Source of the DNA: Zea mays | Taxonomy: Eukaryota; Streptophyta; Magnoliopsida; Poales; Poaceae | Reading direction: 5' to 3' | Assembly (NCBI RefSeq): GCF_902167145.1 | Contig: NC_050099.1 | Coordinates: forward strand, 64,622,942-64,686,941 | DNA length: 64,000 nt | Shown here: positions 21,733-33,714 of the stretch, piece after piece | How positions within the stretch are numbered: position 1 is the stretch's first letter | Layout of the letters: the number at the start of each line of letters is the position of its first letter | Notes under the pieces: model-generated | What the model saw: the letters and a program-made list of their open reading frames with translations, nothing else | Database searches by the model: none | What the model was told of the DNA's origin: nothing | Program-made: the position numbers and the translations under genes

Positions 21733-23206
21733 TGAAGGAAACAGGTGACGCCTAAGAGGGGGTGAATTAGGACTTCTAAAACTTTCACTAAACTAGGCCA
21801 CAAATAAATCCCTAGAGCAAAACCTATGCAAATAATCAAACTAGAATGTGAAAACTAGGTTTTGTCTAAGTGTTTCTATCTCTACCGCAATGGCTAAGTT
21901 TCAATCTACTCTATATAAGTGTAAAGACAAGATTGAAACTTAAATGCTTAATATAAATGAAGAAGCTTAAAGAGCAAGGTAGAGATGCAAACTCTCGTGG
22001 ATGACGCCAGTATTTTTACCGAGGTATCCGGAACCACGCAAGGTCCCGACTAATCCTCGTTGGTGTCCCTACGCAAAGGGAAGCCCACGCGAGGGCCAAG
22101 CACCTCGGCCGAGTGACTCCGTAGAGAGTCGTGGGCCTTCTCCACGCGCAAGTGGTGCTCCGCTTCCGGCTCCTCTCGGACGCTCCCCGCCGTCTCCACT
22201 ATCGAGCTACCGGCCGAAAATGTCGCGGGCCTCGTTCCCTCTGGTACATGGTCGCGGCCGTGACACTAACTAACCTAAGCACTTCGCAAAGCACCTACGC
22301 TAATCACCGAGTGATTCTATTAAGCACTTGGGTGTAGGAGCTCTTGAAAATGTGAACTATGTGCCTGGGTATGTCTCTTGGTCTCCCACACCTCCAAATG
22401 GCCGGTTGGGTGAAGTATATATAGGCCCCAACTCAAATATAGTCGTTGGAGAGCAGTTCTGCACCGGACATGCCACGTGTACTATCCGTTAAAGGTAGCC
22501 ATTGTTGCTTCCGAAGATGGTGCACCGGACGGTCCCGTGTGCCTCGGACAGCCCATGCTCCCTTGTCGTATTTTGGCCATAACTTTTAGCTCCGAACACC
22601 AATTTCGATGATCTTGTACTTTTTGGAAAACTTATGAAATTCTATACATCCCAGAGTTGAAGCCATACCAATTTGAGCAAATTTAACACACCAGACAGTC
22701 CGATGTGCACCGGACATCCCATATGCCGCTGCAGTTTTTCAGCAATTCCGACTTCGTATTGTGGGCATAACTTTTAGCTCTGAACTCCGATTTTGATGAT
22801 CTTGGACTTTCTGTAAAGCTTATAAAATTATCTACATCTCAGAGTTGAAGCCATGTCAGTTTGAGTATATTTGATTTTGTGAAACCACTTCCAATTAAGT
22901 CAGCCATTCCTCTCAACTTTGTCAACTTCACTTTTGTTTTGCATCTTTGCATCTCACTTCTACTTCTTGATGTGTTGGACTCTTAGCATGTATAAAGTGT
23001 CTTCATTTTGACTTTGTAATGTCTTATACGGGTCTTATAATGTCTTCTTTGAGTTGTTGCATCCTTAGAGTCTCAGTCCAATCCACTTCGCATCCTATGA
23101 ACTACAACACACAAACACTTGGGAAATACATTAGTCCACATGTTATGTTGATCATCAAACACCAAAACCTATTGAGATAAATGGTTCGTGGTCCATTTTC
23201 CTTACA
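21733..23206 (-). repeat. 5' LTR (1474 bp) of the gag-only copia element
   Basis: On the plus strand it runs TGAAGGAAACAGGTGACGCC...CCATTTTCCTTACA, pairing with 16515-18176. The body contains degenerate CACCGGAC/GTCCGATG words (22460-22550, 22690-22720). Confidence 0.88.
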
Positions 23207-23828
23207 CTTCTGTCGGTATCGTTTATCCTTTGCCCTCCTCATAACTTTCGCTCATATTCCTTTTACCAAAAGGGGAGAAAATAGGCCCCAAATGGGGAAA
23301 ATTGCAAGGCCTCTCAAGATTCTTCGTTTTTGGCGATTAATGCCAAAGGGGGAGAATTTATAGGCCCAAAGCAAAAGGACCGCACCACCACCATTTTCAA
23401 AAAATGTCATTTTCAAAAACTATTTCACAAAAGGGAAGAAATTATTTGAATTGTAAAAACCCTCTTGATAGCTAAGGGGAGAACTTCTTCAGGGGGAGCT
23501 TTTATGTTGCCAAAGGAAAAGCATTTGAAATAGGGGGAGAATTTTCAAAATCTTGAAAATGCTTTTTGAAATCATATTCTTATACCATTTGCTATTTGCA
23601 AAAGAATTTGAAAAGACTTTTCAAAAGATTTGCAAAACAAGCAAAGTGATGCAAATGTGGTCCAAAATGTTAAAATAGAAGAAAGCAATCATATATACTT
23701 AAAATTACTTTCAGTTGGTTAAATTCAAGAAACTTATGCACATCTGTCAAAATTGCAAACTAGTTACATTACTACACTTTATATTTGCTTTGGATTGTGT
23801 TGGCATCAATCACCAAAAAGGGGGAGAT
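23207..23828 (+). other. 3' non-coding region and polypurine tract of the interrupted copia element
   Basis: It contains several GGGGGAGAA words, as the equivalent region 54973-55760 of the better copia element does. It ends with CCAAAAAGGGGGAGAT (23813-23828), the polypurine tract directly before the LTR start TGAAAGGG. No coding frame is supported; the 60-codon frame at 23181-23363 crosses the LTR boundary. Confidence 0.7.
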
Positions 23829-24381
23829 TGAAAGGGAAATGAGCTTAATCATTTGCTATAATTGATTTTGGTGTTTGACGTCCATCACAAACCACGTGGT
23901 CTAACTAGTTTGCCTAGTTGTCATTTATCTCAGGTGCATAAAGTTCAACATAAACCAACAAAGAATATAAGTTGAGAACTCTACAAAGTTTGGAGCAAAG
24001 ACAAGCATTGGTGCTATTTGTGGTGCACCGGACACTGTCCGGTGCCTAGGCCAAGGCATTCGCAAACTGGCCGCTATCGAGATTCTCTGGGAGTCGCTTC
24101 GCTATAATTCACCAGACTGTCTGGTGTGCACCGTACATGTCCGGTGAGCCAATGGAACAACGGTCAACTGCGCCAACGGTCGATTGTGGTGAACAGTAAA
24201 AAGTACACAGTGCAGAAGTCAAAAGTCAGAGCTGTGAAGTCAGAACGCACTGGACTGTCCGATGTGCCACCGGACTGTCCGATGCCGCATGAGGACAAAG
24301 GACTTCAATGGTCAACCGCTCCAAACCCCAACGGTCTGCTGACGTGGCATGCACCGAACAATGAATAGTGGCATGTCCCGT

Positions 24382-27300
24382 TGTCACACCCGGTTTTAGA
24401 AGGCAAACCGAATGCGAACCATGTACGTGCTAGGATCAGTTATTCACGTACACAGCAGTTACATAACATGGACATCATCACACAGTGCTCAAAATAGTAT
24501 TAAAAAGGGAAATAATAGTCGATTACATCATACGTCTGAGACGTCCATATAGTCCTTACAATACATCAAAGTGCGGAAAAGAAACGTAGATAAACGCGGC
24601 CTTCACAGGCAGCCGACTGGGGGTTGCCTCTAACCCACGCCTAGAACTCGTCGTAGTCTTGGAACTCCTGGAAGTCTCCTTCCACACCTTCATCTTCGCC
24701 TGAGCAGTGGTTGCAATGCTGACAACCTGGGGAGGGGGGGGTTTGGTGTGTAGAGCAAGGGTGAGTACACATCAACATACTCAGCAAGTATCCTGTTTGG
24801 CTGTAGTGGACTAGCTTTATGTGGGGATAAGTCAAGCAGTTGCTTTTAGTTGGTCAGATTATTATTTACTAATAGAAAGCCAGGTTTTAGCATTAACCCA
24901 AGTTATTAGCCCGATGTACCCTTTCCAAACGGAAAGAATACCACTTACCAGCACCATAGTCATAACCAGAACCATCGATCTCATAGCCACCTGTACCAAA
25001 GTGTCTCTGATCAAGTACCACTAATCACTGGAGCTCCCTTGGCCGCTCATAACCGCGAGCACGACTGATATATCAGTTTTTCAAACACTCTGCAGAGGTT
25101 GTGCACTTTACCCACAAGCCGTGATTCCCTTTCTGCCCGGAGAGAGCTACTCCCCATTGACCACTACCTAGGTGGCCTAGCAGGGCATCACTACGTAGCC
25201 TTTACAAAGATTCCCCGGGGCTATAGCCACCCGTTAGGTTTCCTAAATGCACCGCACTCCTCCCCAAGGGGCGAACCCAAACTTGGCAGAGCGAGCCGCA
25301 TACACCGAGCCCCATTGATGGCACGACGGCTAAGTGAACTACACCCCGGATCCTCTAATTATTCAGCTAAGGGCATCCCATTCCACCCTCATGGTTGCAC
25401 TGTTTTCCCGGGCGGTCATCCATAGAACAGGTCCTTACAGAGAGGCACTCGAGAAACCGCTCGAGCCCCCTTGAAGACCACAAGTATAACATCATAATAA
25501 GAGAGGGGAAAACAGTGTATCATAGGTAATCTCATCGTGTTCATTGATTAGAGTTAAGCAATAGCATAAAGCTAGACAATAATAATCCAACCCAAATAGG
25601 TAAACAAGGACATGGATAACAAAAGCTAGTCAATCCTTAGGCATAAATGTGTAAAGAGGGAGGTGAATTAAAGAATGAATAGGACAGAGATAGGTCAAGG
25701 GACACTTGCCTCCACCAACCGACTGCTGCTCAGGGGCTTCTCCTGCGAGTTCCTCGGGTTCTTCGACCGAATCGTTCTCTATGCGATTGCAAGCATACAT
25801 ACATCCATCCATCCAAATTAGGGAACAAACAGTACACCATACAAGAGAACAAATGAAGTAAATATGCATAGAATATCACATGCGATAATGAACTTACCAT
25901 GATTAGAAAGAAATGAGAAAAGGTCTCGCGAAAGTTAAAGCTTATGCCCGAGATGCACTATGGGTTGATGAATAACTAGACGTCACGTGTTCTAATTCCA
26001 ATTGGTCTTAACAAAAGAATTAGCTACATGCACTAATGTAAACGTGACCACTTTTAGTAGATTAACATTAAATGAGTTAAGCAATTAGCTATACAAATTA
26101 ACTAACGTAACCAATTTCCAAATTGAGACTCCTATCTTATTAATATAAACACGTGATTAGCGCGCATAGGACGGGGGGGTAGATGGGGCGTCTGGGGGTA
26201 GATGGGGCACGACGGGTCGTGCCAAGGCACGCGCACTACGCGAGCACGCGCGCGAGGCCGCACGCACATGCCACAAACTAGCCGTGCGCACGTCGGGGCC
26301 GAGCGCTAGCCGAGCTCAAAGCCGCGCGCTAAAGGCACGCTGGGCCGAGCTCGAGGCCACGCCGGGGCCATCACAACGCGAGCAAGGCACGCCGGGGCGG
26401 GCGAGCAAGTACGGCGCATGGGCGGGGCGGAGGGCACGGCCGGGGCCGGGACAGCACGGGGCCGAGGCGGGCGCGGGCGCGGCGGGGACGGCCGAGCCGG
26501 GCACGGGGCGGCCGAGCGGGGCTCGCACGGGGGCGGCAGAGCGGGGCTCGCGCGGGGGCGGCCGAGCCGGGGCAGCCGGGGCGCGGCGAGGGGCGGGCTC
26601 GCCGGAGCGAGGCGCGCCGGGGCCGAGTGCGACGGGGGCGGGGCGGCCGAGGCCGGGCCAGCTGGGGCGTGGCGAGGGGCGGGCTCGCCGGAGCGAGGCG
26701 CGCCGGGGCTGGGCGCGACGGGGGCAGGGCGGCCGAGGCCGGGGTCGAAGCGGGGCCGGCGTGAGCTCGCCGGGGGGCGGCGCGGGGAGGGCGGGCGAGG
26801 CCGGGGCGCGGGCGGCCATGGCGCGGGCGGCCGGAGGGCGGCGCGCCGGGGCCGGGCGGGGAACGTCGGGGGCGGCCGAGGGCGGTCGAGCCGGGGGTGG
26901 CTGGGGCCGGGGCCGAGCTCGCCGAGCCGGGGGCGGCCGGGGGCGGCGCGGGGAGGGCGGCCGGGCGGGCGGCCGGGCGCGGGCGAGGCCAGGGCGACCG
27001 GGGCCGGGGCCGAGGCCGAGCTCGCCGGGGCCGAGGCGGGCGCGCCCATGGCGTGGGGGCGGGGGACGCCGGCGGGAGGGAAGGAGGAGGGAGGGGGGAA
27101 GAGGAGGGAGGGGGGAGGGAGAAACCTCACCGGAGAGGGAGGCCGGCACGGCGGCGGCGCCGGGGAGGGGCGGCGGCGGCGCGGGGGCGGGACGGGGGCG
27201 ACGACGGCTAGGGTTAGGGTGAGGGAGAGAGAGGGGATGACGAGCGGGGCCCACGGGGTGGGGATTTTTGGAAAAAGAAAAAAAAGAGGGGGGCGGCTGT

Positions 27301-27690
27301 TGGGCCGGCTGGGCCCAAAGGGGAAGGGGGGCGCGGCTGGGCCGCCAGGCGGCCCACAGCGGGAAGGGAAGGGGGGGCGGCTGGGCCGAAAATGGGGAAG
27401 GAGGGGGGAGAGGAGAAGAAAAAGGTTTTCTTTTTCTAAAATCTATTTTCCTCTAGATGAATGCATTCACATTTTTAAACAATCAAAAGGTATGCATGGT
27501 TCGGCATGGTGCATCACACAAAATAAAATATTTTAGGGTTTTGCTTTACATGGGATCTCAAACCGAATCCCGCTATACTTTGGAAAAGATCAGGGTTTAA
27601 CGAGGGGAAAAGGGAAAAGGAAAGGGTAACGCCTAAATTTGGTGAGGGAAAAGAAGAAAAAAAATCTACCCCCAAATTCAGGGCGTTACA
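24382..27690 (-). repeat. Solo LTR (3309 bp), Tekay/Prem1-like, with target duplication CCCGT
   Basis: On the minus strand it begins TGTAACGCCC and ends CCGGGTGTGACA, the same termini as the LTRs at 46995 and 51517. CCCGT flanks it at 24377-24381 and 27691-27695, a perfect 5-bp duplication. The interior is an LTR body without primer-binding site, coding genes or partner LTR. Bases 26160-27430 are extremely GC-rich with long G-runs on the plus strand, giving long open frames on both strands that I treat as compositional artefacts. The LTR lies inside a copia LTR, so it inserted after that element. Confidence 0.92.
26160..27430. other. Extreme G-rich block inside the solo LTR
   Basis: This block has strong G over C skew on the plus strand and many GGGG runs, with GGGCGC/GGCCGAG-type repeats and a near-duplicate of about 100 bases (GCGAGGGGCGGGCTCGCCGG near 26583 and 26672). 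It ends in a GGGGAGGGAGG stretch (27080-27125). On the transcribed minus strand it is C-rich and would form part of the promoter or leader. Confidence 0.7.
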
Positions 27691-28421
27691 CCCGTGCATC
27701 ACCAGACTGTCCGGTGTGACCATCGACAGCAATGGCTAGAATAGTGGTTGGGGCTATAAATACCCACAACCACCTCCATTCAATCATATCCAAGTTTTTT
27801 GAACTCAACATTCAATACAAGAGCAAAAGCATTCACTCCAAGACACACTCAAAATATCAAATCCTCTCCAAGCCTCAAAATCAACTCAATTGCTTAGTAA
27901 CTTGAGAGAGGGTGTGTTGTGTTTCTTTTGTTGCTCTTGTTGCTTGGATTGCTTTCTCCTTCCCATTCTAATTCTTCTAAGTTCTTTGTAAAGCTAGCAA
28001 GAGACACCTAAGTGTGTGGTGATCCTTGCGGGGTCTTAGTGACCCAAGTGAATAAGGAGAAGCACTCGACCGGTCTGTGTGACCGATTGAGAGAGGGAAA
28101 GGGTTGGAATAGACCGGCCTCTGTGGCCTCCTCAACTGGGACTAGGTTCTTTGGAACCGAACCTCGGTAGACAAATCATCATGTTCATTTGTGTTGATAT
28201 CCACTTGATTTGTTTTCCCTTCCTTTCTCTCTCTAAAATTTCCCTTGTTCATATTGATTTGAGTTAGCTCCTAAGGTTATCCGCATTGATTGATCAACTC
28301 ATAGCAAGGAGAACTATCTTCAGCGCTCCGAATTATTTCTAACACTAACCCCGGGTGTAGTGCGCGTTTAAAGTTAGTAAATTTCAGGTTTCGTCTATTC
28401 ACCCCCTCTAGGCGACTTTCA

Positions 28422-28764
28422 AATACTTCTCTAAACACCTGGTGACTGGCAAAAAAACAAAACCTATGTTATACCTTTGCCTCCACCTAATCCACAACAA
28501 ATATCTTAAGTCTCCAAGACTTCCGATAAAGCTATTTTTCTTGTGGTCCAACCTGCATTCTTATTTCTCCAAGAATTATTAGTCCACATATGGTTGCCAT
28601 TAATTACCAAAACATCACTAGGGGCCTAGATGATTCACATGGTGTTGGAAATCCTGCTGGAACTCAGCGAGCTCTACTATCCACTTGGAGATATTTCCTG
28701 TGGCATTGGAGTTGTGGAGGATTGCTCTCAACGGATAAGAGGTCACCACCAAAACCTTATGGGC
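28422..28764. other. Segment between copia LTR and RNase H of the gypsy element
   Basis: About 340 bases. On the minus strand the right part still belongs to RNase H and its connection. The left part (28422-28600) gives no recognisable protein and could be further decayed pol or another fragment. Confidence 0.35.
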
Positions 28765-30855
28765 CTAGAAATAATGACGCATTTTCCTAGACACAATAAG
28801 TATGGCATATATAAGCTTATGCGTCTCGAGGTACCTAGCCTTTGCCTCATGGAGGACTTCACTGATGTAGTAGACCGACTTCTGGATAGTCCGAGACCTA
28901 GCAGCTAATCCCGCCCTCCTACAGTGTGGGCCCTCACCCTTAATGATCTTGCTAGCGCTGGATGGACAGACCACCACCCTCCTCTAGGGGGACCATGGTG
29001 TCCCCCTAAGGGATTTGCTCGGACCTCTCAGCGACTAGTACCATGCCGACCACCTCCAATGTCGCAGCAAGATAGAGAAACAAAGTCTCACCTAGCTCGG
29101 GAGCCACCAGTACTAGTAGGGAGGTGAGATGCTACTTCAACTCCTTGAAGGCTTGTTTGGCCTCTTCAGTCCATGAAATGGATCATACTTCCTCAACACT
29201 TGAAGAAGGGCAGCGCTCTCTCAGCTAGCCTTGAAATGAAGCGCCTAAGGGCGACCAATGATCCCTTCAACTTATGTAAATCCTAGACACAGGTGGGAGG
29301 CCTCATTGCCTCAATTGCCCTCATCTTCTATGATTAGCCTCGATGCTCCTGAGTGAAACTAGGAATCCAAGCAGGTTCCTAGCCGATATGCCAAAGACGC
29401 ACTTTTCAGGTTTCAGATTCGTGCAGATGCGCGCAGCCTGTCAAAGACCAAGGTAAAGTCTTCTACTAGGGTCAACCCCCTTCTAGTCTTGACTACGATG
29501 TCATCGATGTACACCTCTACCGTGTCCCTAATCAGGTCATCGAAAGTCTTACTCATGGCTCGCGCAAATGTCGGCAAGGCATATTTCAAACCATAGGGCA
29601 TGGCATCATAGCAAAAAAGACCATCCACTATTACAAAAAGTGGTGTTCTTCCTATCCTCTTTAGACATCTGGATCTGGTGAAACCAAGAGTAAGCATCTA
29701 AGAAAGGCAAAAGGTCACACCTAGAGGTGGAGTCCATGGTTTGGTCTATACGTGGGAGTGGATAAGGGTCCTTGGGACATGGCTTATTCAGGCTGGTGTA
29801 GTCGATATACATCCGGAGCTTCCCGTTGACCTTAGGGATGATGACCAGGTTACCAACCACACTGGGTGGTGGACCTCCTCGACAAAGATAACATGTAGCA
29901 GCTTACGTACCTCTTCACAGATGAAGTCATATCGCTTAATGGACTGCTTTCGAGGCTTCTGGCTCACCAGCTTGGCGTCACGTGGATCTTCAGATGGTGC
30001 TCGATCACCTCCCTAGGGATCCCATGCATCTACGACGATTCCCAAGCGAACATGTCCACATTTTCTCAGAGGGGATGAGTGCGCTTTCATACTTCTCCTC
30101 CATATTACTCGTGTTGCAAGTTGTGCGGGTGGAATCAGCTCTGACCTAGATGGTCTTCATGGGAACGCCATCCTCCCCAAACGACTGTACCTTGGGCTCC
30201 GCATAGTGGGGACACCAGCGAGGGAAGGTAGCTTCAGGACCAAGTACCTGTAAAGGGCAATGGCCATGAATCAGTATAGGGCCAGCCTGCCAATGATGGC
30301 ATTGAAGGGAAGGTTAACCTCCGCCACGTCGAACTAGACGTTCTTAGTGTGGACGTTTTCCTTGGTCCTGAATGTGACCGGGAGTGTGATTCTCCCGAGG
30401 GAGTACACTGGCTGAGGGCCCACTCTAGAGAATGGGCGAGAGGGTCCCAACTTTGACTCTACGATCTGGAGCTACATGAACACAACATAGCTAATGATGT
30501 TGAGGTCGGCCCCTTCATCGATCTTCATGTGGTAGAGCCTCATGTTAGCTATGACTAGGGCGATGATGAGCGACAGCATGCCAACCCCCTCCATGTTGTC
30601 GGGGCGGTCAGATGCCCCAAATGAGATGGTGGTGCTCCGCCACCTTTGATGTGGTGCTGCCTTCAAGGCCCTAAGGGTCGCTGAGAGTACCTCCCGACGA
30701 AGGGACTTCACATCCCTCCAAGAGGTTAGCTCCCAGCTCCCGCCATACAGCAGGTACAACTTCTTGTGGTGGTCGTCATCGTTTGAGTCAGGGTCTCCAG
30801 TGAGGAGGTCCTTTAAGACTTGCTGGGGGATTGATACCCAAGCTCCCTGTCGCAT
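28765..30855 (-). pseudogene. pol: Ty3-gypsy protease-RT-RNase H, heavily broken
   Basis: In minus-strand order: protease region 30855-30472 with EGADLN in place of the usual D(G/S/T)GA active site, RT 29860-29606 (GKLRMYIDYTSLN, KPCPKDPYPLPRID), RT core 29697-29413 with YIDDIVVK, and RNase H 28977-28765 (QKSVYYISEVL...YLETHKL...RHYF). Each lies in a different frame, and the intervening stretches contain stops. The order PR-RT-RH identifies Ty3-gypsy rather than copia. The pol copied and processed element RNA when intact. It is non-functional now. Confidence 0.85.
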
Positions 30856-30893
30856 GTGGCAACGTCGTCATCATCGACCTTCTCCTTGTCAGG

Positions 30894-32056
30894 TCAGAGG
30901 TGTGGCAACGAACTATCGTTGGAGGTCTGTTTGCGTCGCTCACTAATGCGCTTCATGATCTTTTGAATATTGTGACACTCCGAGGCGTTGTGGCAGATGG
31001 TGGAGTGAATAGGGCACGACCCACTGTTGTGCACCCTGCTGGTGTGGGTGCTTCTCACGTGAATTCTGCCCACCAGTCGCAGTAGCAGCGACCGAAGAAC
31101 CGAACAATGGCTTCTCGCCACTATGGTTCTTCTTCTTTTTCTTGCCGCCGCACTAGGCAGCGGTACCCGATCCACCAATTTTTGTGGCCCCAGCCTGTGG
31201 CGCCGAGTGCCATGTGTGCAGCCCTTGGTAGCCCTGGCACACTTGTCGGCCAGAGCGAAGAGTGTGGTGACTCTTTCTACGTCGTGTGTCACCAGCTTTT
31301 GGAGCATCTTTTAGTCACGCACTCCTGATGGAAAGCAGTGATGATAGACGCATCAGAGATATGATGTATGGTCCCCCATACCTTAGTGAAGCGGGAGATG
31401 AATGCCTAGAATGTCTCCCTAGGTTCCTCCCTCACTGCATGGAGGTGGGCCTCCATGCCATGTTACTAGTAAGCGCTGGCGAAGTTCGTAGTGAACAACA
31501 CACAAAGTTCCTCCCATGAATAGATTAATCTCAAGGAGAGATTCATGAGCCAAGTCCAAGCTAGCCCAGCCAAAGCTACATGGAAGTAACTCGCCATGAC
31601 GGCACCATTCCCGCCTGTCGCCGTGATAGCGGTGGCCTAGACATCCAAGAATTCCGACAGGTTGGACATAATGTCGTACTTCTTCGGCAGGTGTGGCCCA
31701 AACTTGGATGGCCATGCCACCGTGCGGAGATGATCGACGAGCACCGCACAACCTATTCCAGCCAAAAGGATGTCGACCCTAGCATTTCCTAGAGACGGTG
31801 TGCTACCGCACCGAAGTTGGCATCGATGTTCTAGCCCTTGATGTTTTGTCGGCACTCACGCGCTCTCTCCAAGGAGACGCGTGCATCCTTGCCCGCACAT
31901 ATGCGGTTAAGCTCTGACCGTAAGTCCTTGGTCCATGTGCCCCTCATAGAGGGTGAGCACATGGAGGCTAACGCCTCACACTGACATCAGCGGAAGGACC
32001 TTGAGGGCTGCATGTCCACCTCATGGGGCCGAACGAGGGTTGTCCCCTAGTTTTTG
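30894..32056 (-). pseudogene. gag: Ty3-gypsy gag, heavily broken
   Basis: Recognisable pieces on the minus strand are AWPSKFGPHLPKKYD (31855-31637 frame), the YSWEELC-like segment near 31520, and KLVTHDVERVTTLFALADKCARA (31307 onward). A C-terminal zinc-binding motif of the CPIH...ASECH type lies near 31000. These are typical of plant Ty3-gypsy gag. The frames are interrupted repeatedly. Upstream DNA (32057-32406) up to the LTR is leader with no firm coding call. Confidence 0.75.
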
Positions 32057-33295
32057 CTAAACTGGTGACAGTCTAGGCCAAGTTGAGGAGCACGCCATGG
32101 CCTCATTGTCTCTGGTGAGGCTATAGAGCTTGGGGGTTGCAGAGCAACTCCCTAGCCATCGACAGCACCCCACCGGGGACGCCCCGTGAGGAAGCTCTTG
32201 ATGCCAGCTCCGGTGTATACTATGGTGCAACGGGCGCAACAGCACGTGTAGCGAGGCAAGGAGTGATCCATGGTGTCGATGATGCCACTCCCTCCCCCTC
32301 AGGATGTTGTCAGAGGAGGAGTCGAGGTGCTCGACAATTCGCACCATCACGTCAAGCAGAAAAACAGGCAAAAACCTAAGCAAAGTTCTGAACCTAGCGC
32401 ACAAAATGTCAAAGAGTGAACTCTAGCTGGGTGGCGGAATGCACCTGCCTAATCATAAGAACAGAGGTGGACTAGGGTTTCCCAAACTATATGGGTGAAC
32501 ACAAGAACACACAAGAGTTAAGAGTGGTTTGGGCTGTCGGAGTAACACCCTACTCCACTATAAGTTGTATTTCTTTGTGTGTCGATGATCTTGAGTGAAC
32601 TTGTCCAAGAGAGCCCACCATGGTAACACATGTGCCCTCCCTTTTATAGTCCAAGGGGCACTTACAAGGGAGACGAGCCCGACAGGTGAGCCCTGGCAAT
32701 CTTGTATCAAATATATACTACACAGAGTAGTAAGTGCAATGACGTATAGAGATCTCCTCGTTCATTGTGTAGATAATCATAGTAGGCATGTCTTGCGCCC
32801 CAATTGCAGAATTGTGTGTGCCACAGAGTGTACCTATTATGTTGATGTATGTAGGGTCGAGCACGCTGACATGCTCAAAATCTAATGCGATGGGAGTGCA
32901 CGTGCTGCCCAAGCCAAAGGTTGTCCATGATGGTGTCGTCCTCACGCACAGCGCTAAGACACAACCGCTTGGCATGGTGTCAGGAGGCACATTGTGCTAG
33001 CCCTGTGAGCGGTACTGTTGAGCAACTAACCGCCTCGGTAACATGTGGAGCGGTCACTCGTGCCAACACCCCATGACAAAAGCCTGTATATGCCCTAAGC
33101 ACGGCGGGGCATGCCTCGACCGTTCGCAATGAATGCGGGCGGTGAGCTTGCTTCTAGGCGAAGTCTTCTGTTCCGTGCCCACGAGCCAAGTGCGGCACTG
33201 GACCCCTGTCCGAGCGGAGAGAGGGGGGACCAAGGGCACAAACTGGCCCAAAGACTCGGGCCCCGCCTACCGGGGGCACTACAGGAAACACATAA

Positions 33296-33560
33296 ATTTT
33301 CGTGGGCCGGGATATTTTCGTCGGCCGGCCCACGAAAATACGGAAGTTATTTTCGTTGGCCTCGTGACCGACGAAAATGTGGAGTATTTTCGTGGGCCGG
33401 GGAATATTTTCGTCGGCAGTTCCACGAAAATACGGAAGTTATTTTCGTCGGCCTCGTGACCGACGAAAATGTGGAGTATTTTCGTGGGCCGGGGCCATAC
33501 CGATGAAAATAAGTCATTGACCGACCACTATTTTCGTCGGCCTCAGTGAGACCGATAAAA
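33296..33560 (+). repeat. CACTA 5' sub-terminal repeats
   Basis: At least ten copies of TTTTCGTSGGCC or its complement CGACGAAAAT occur here in both orientations. A block of about 110 bases (33325-33435) is repeated almost exactly at 33430-33500. In En/Spm elements such motifs bind the element-encoded TNPA-like protein; that is established for the family and inferred here. Confidence 0.85.
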
Positions 33561-33699
33561 ATAGAGGCCCTAAATCGTCCCGATCGCACGCCCGCAGCTT
33601 CTCTCTCGCTCGTTTCACTATTTTGAATCGCCGCGCCGCCGCCGTGCCGCCCGCACTCCCCTCGTCGCACCTCCCGCACGCCCGCGCCACCTGCACGCC
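33561..33699. other. CACTA 5' leader
   Basis: GC-rich sequence between the sub-terminal repeats and the tandem repeat, with no secure gene. Open frames on both strands are products of composition. Confidence 0.4.
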
Positions 33700-33714
33700 C
33701 ACACGCACGCCGTG

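Larger units (their letters stand above)
16515..23206 (-). mobile_element. Ty1-copia element, gag-only, minus strand, complete with two LTRs
   Basis: The LTRs are 21733-23206 (5') and 16515-18176 (3'), both TG...CA. The primer-binding site beside 21732 reads ATTGGTATTAGAGGC on the minus strand. A purine tract (AAAAAGGGAGAGAT, minus) precedes the 3' LTR at 18177. The interior is only 3.6 kb and holds gag plus about 1.2 kb of non-coding DNA. Protease, integrase, RT and RNase H are absent. The flanking 5-mers AGTTG and CTTCT do not match, so no target duplication is seen. Confidence 0.85.
15199..28421 (+). mobile_element. Ty1-copia element (SIRE/Opie-Ji-like), 3' part only, interrupted twice
   Basis: What remains is RT to RNase H (15199-16391), the 3' non-coding region (16392-16514 and 23207-23828), a polypurine tract and a 3' LTR (23829-28421, split by a solo LTR). 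The 5' LTR, gag, protease, integrase and the first half of RT are missing at the boundary at 15198. Nested inside are a minus-strand copia element (16515-23206) and a solo LTR (24382-27690). Confidence 0.85.
23829..28421 (+). repeat. 3' LTR of the copia element, split by a solo LTR
   Basis: The two parts are 23829-24381 and 27696-28421. Without the insert and one copy of CCCGT the LTR is 1279 bp, running from TGAAAGGGAAATGAGC to GGCGACTTTCA. This is close to the 1298-1335 bp LTRs at 40494 and 55761 and shares their start and the GTGCACCGGAC palindromes (24020-24300, 27703-27720). A TATA-like word (CTATAAATACC) is near 27754. Confidence 0.88.

Noticed and set aside
25099..25425. 108-codon frame in the solo LTR
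   Set aside because: It lies in the LTR body corresponding to 49400-49640 (inverse) of the non-coding element, where the frame is not kept.
26284..27536. Three overlapping open frames of 274-372 codons on both strands, Gly/Arg/Ala or Pro/Arg rich
   Set aside because: They overlap on both strands in extreme GC DNA within an LTR. No domain, no start context, and open frames are expected there by composition.
32057..32404. 115-codon minus-strand frame next to the gypsy LTR
   Set aside because: It covers the leader after the primer-binding region and shows no gag motif; the recognisable gag starts further inside.
33296..33560. Regular short repeats with spacers resembling a CRISPR array
   Set aside because: Motifs occur in both orientations with irregular spacing, match the other end of a CACTA transposon, and the DNA is plant nuclear.
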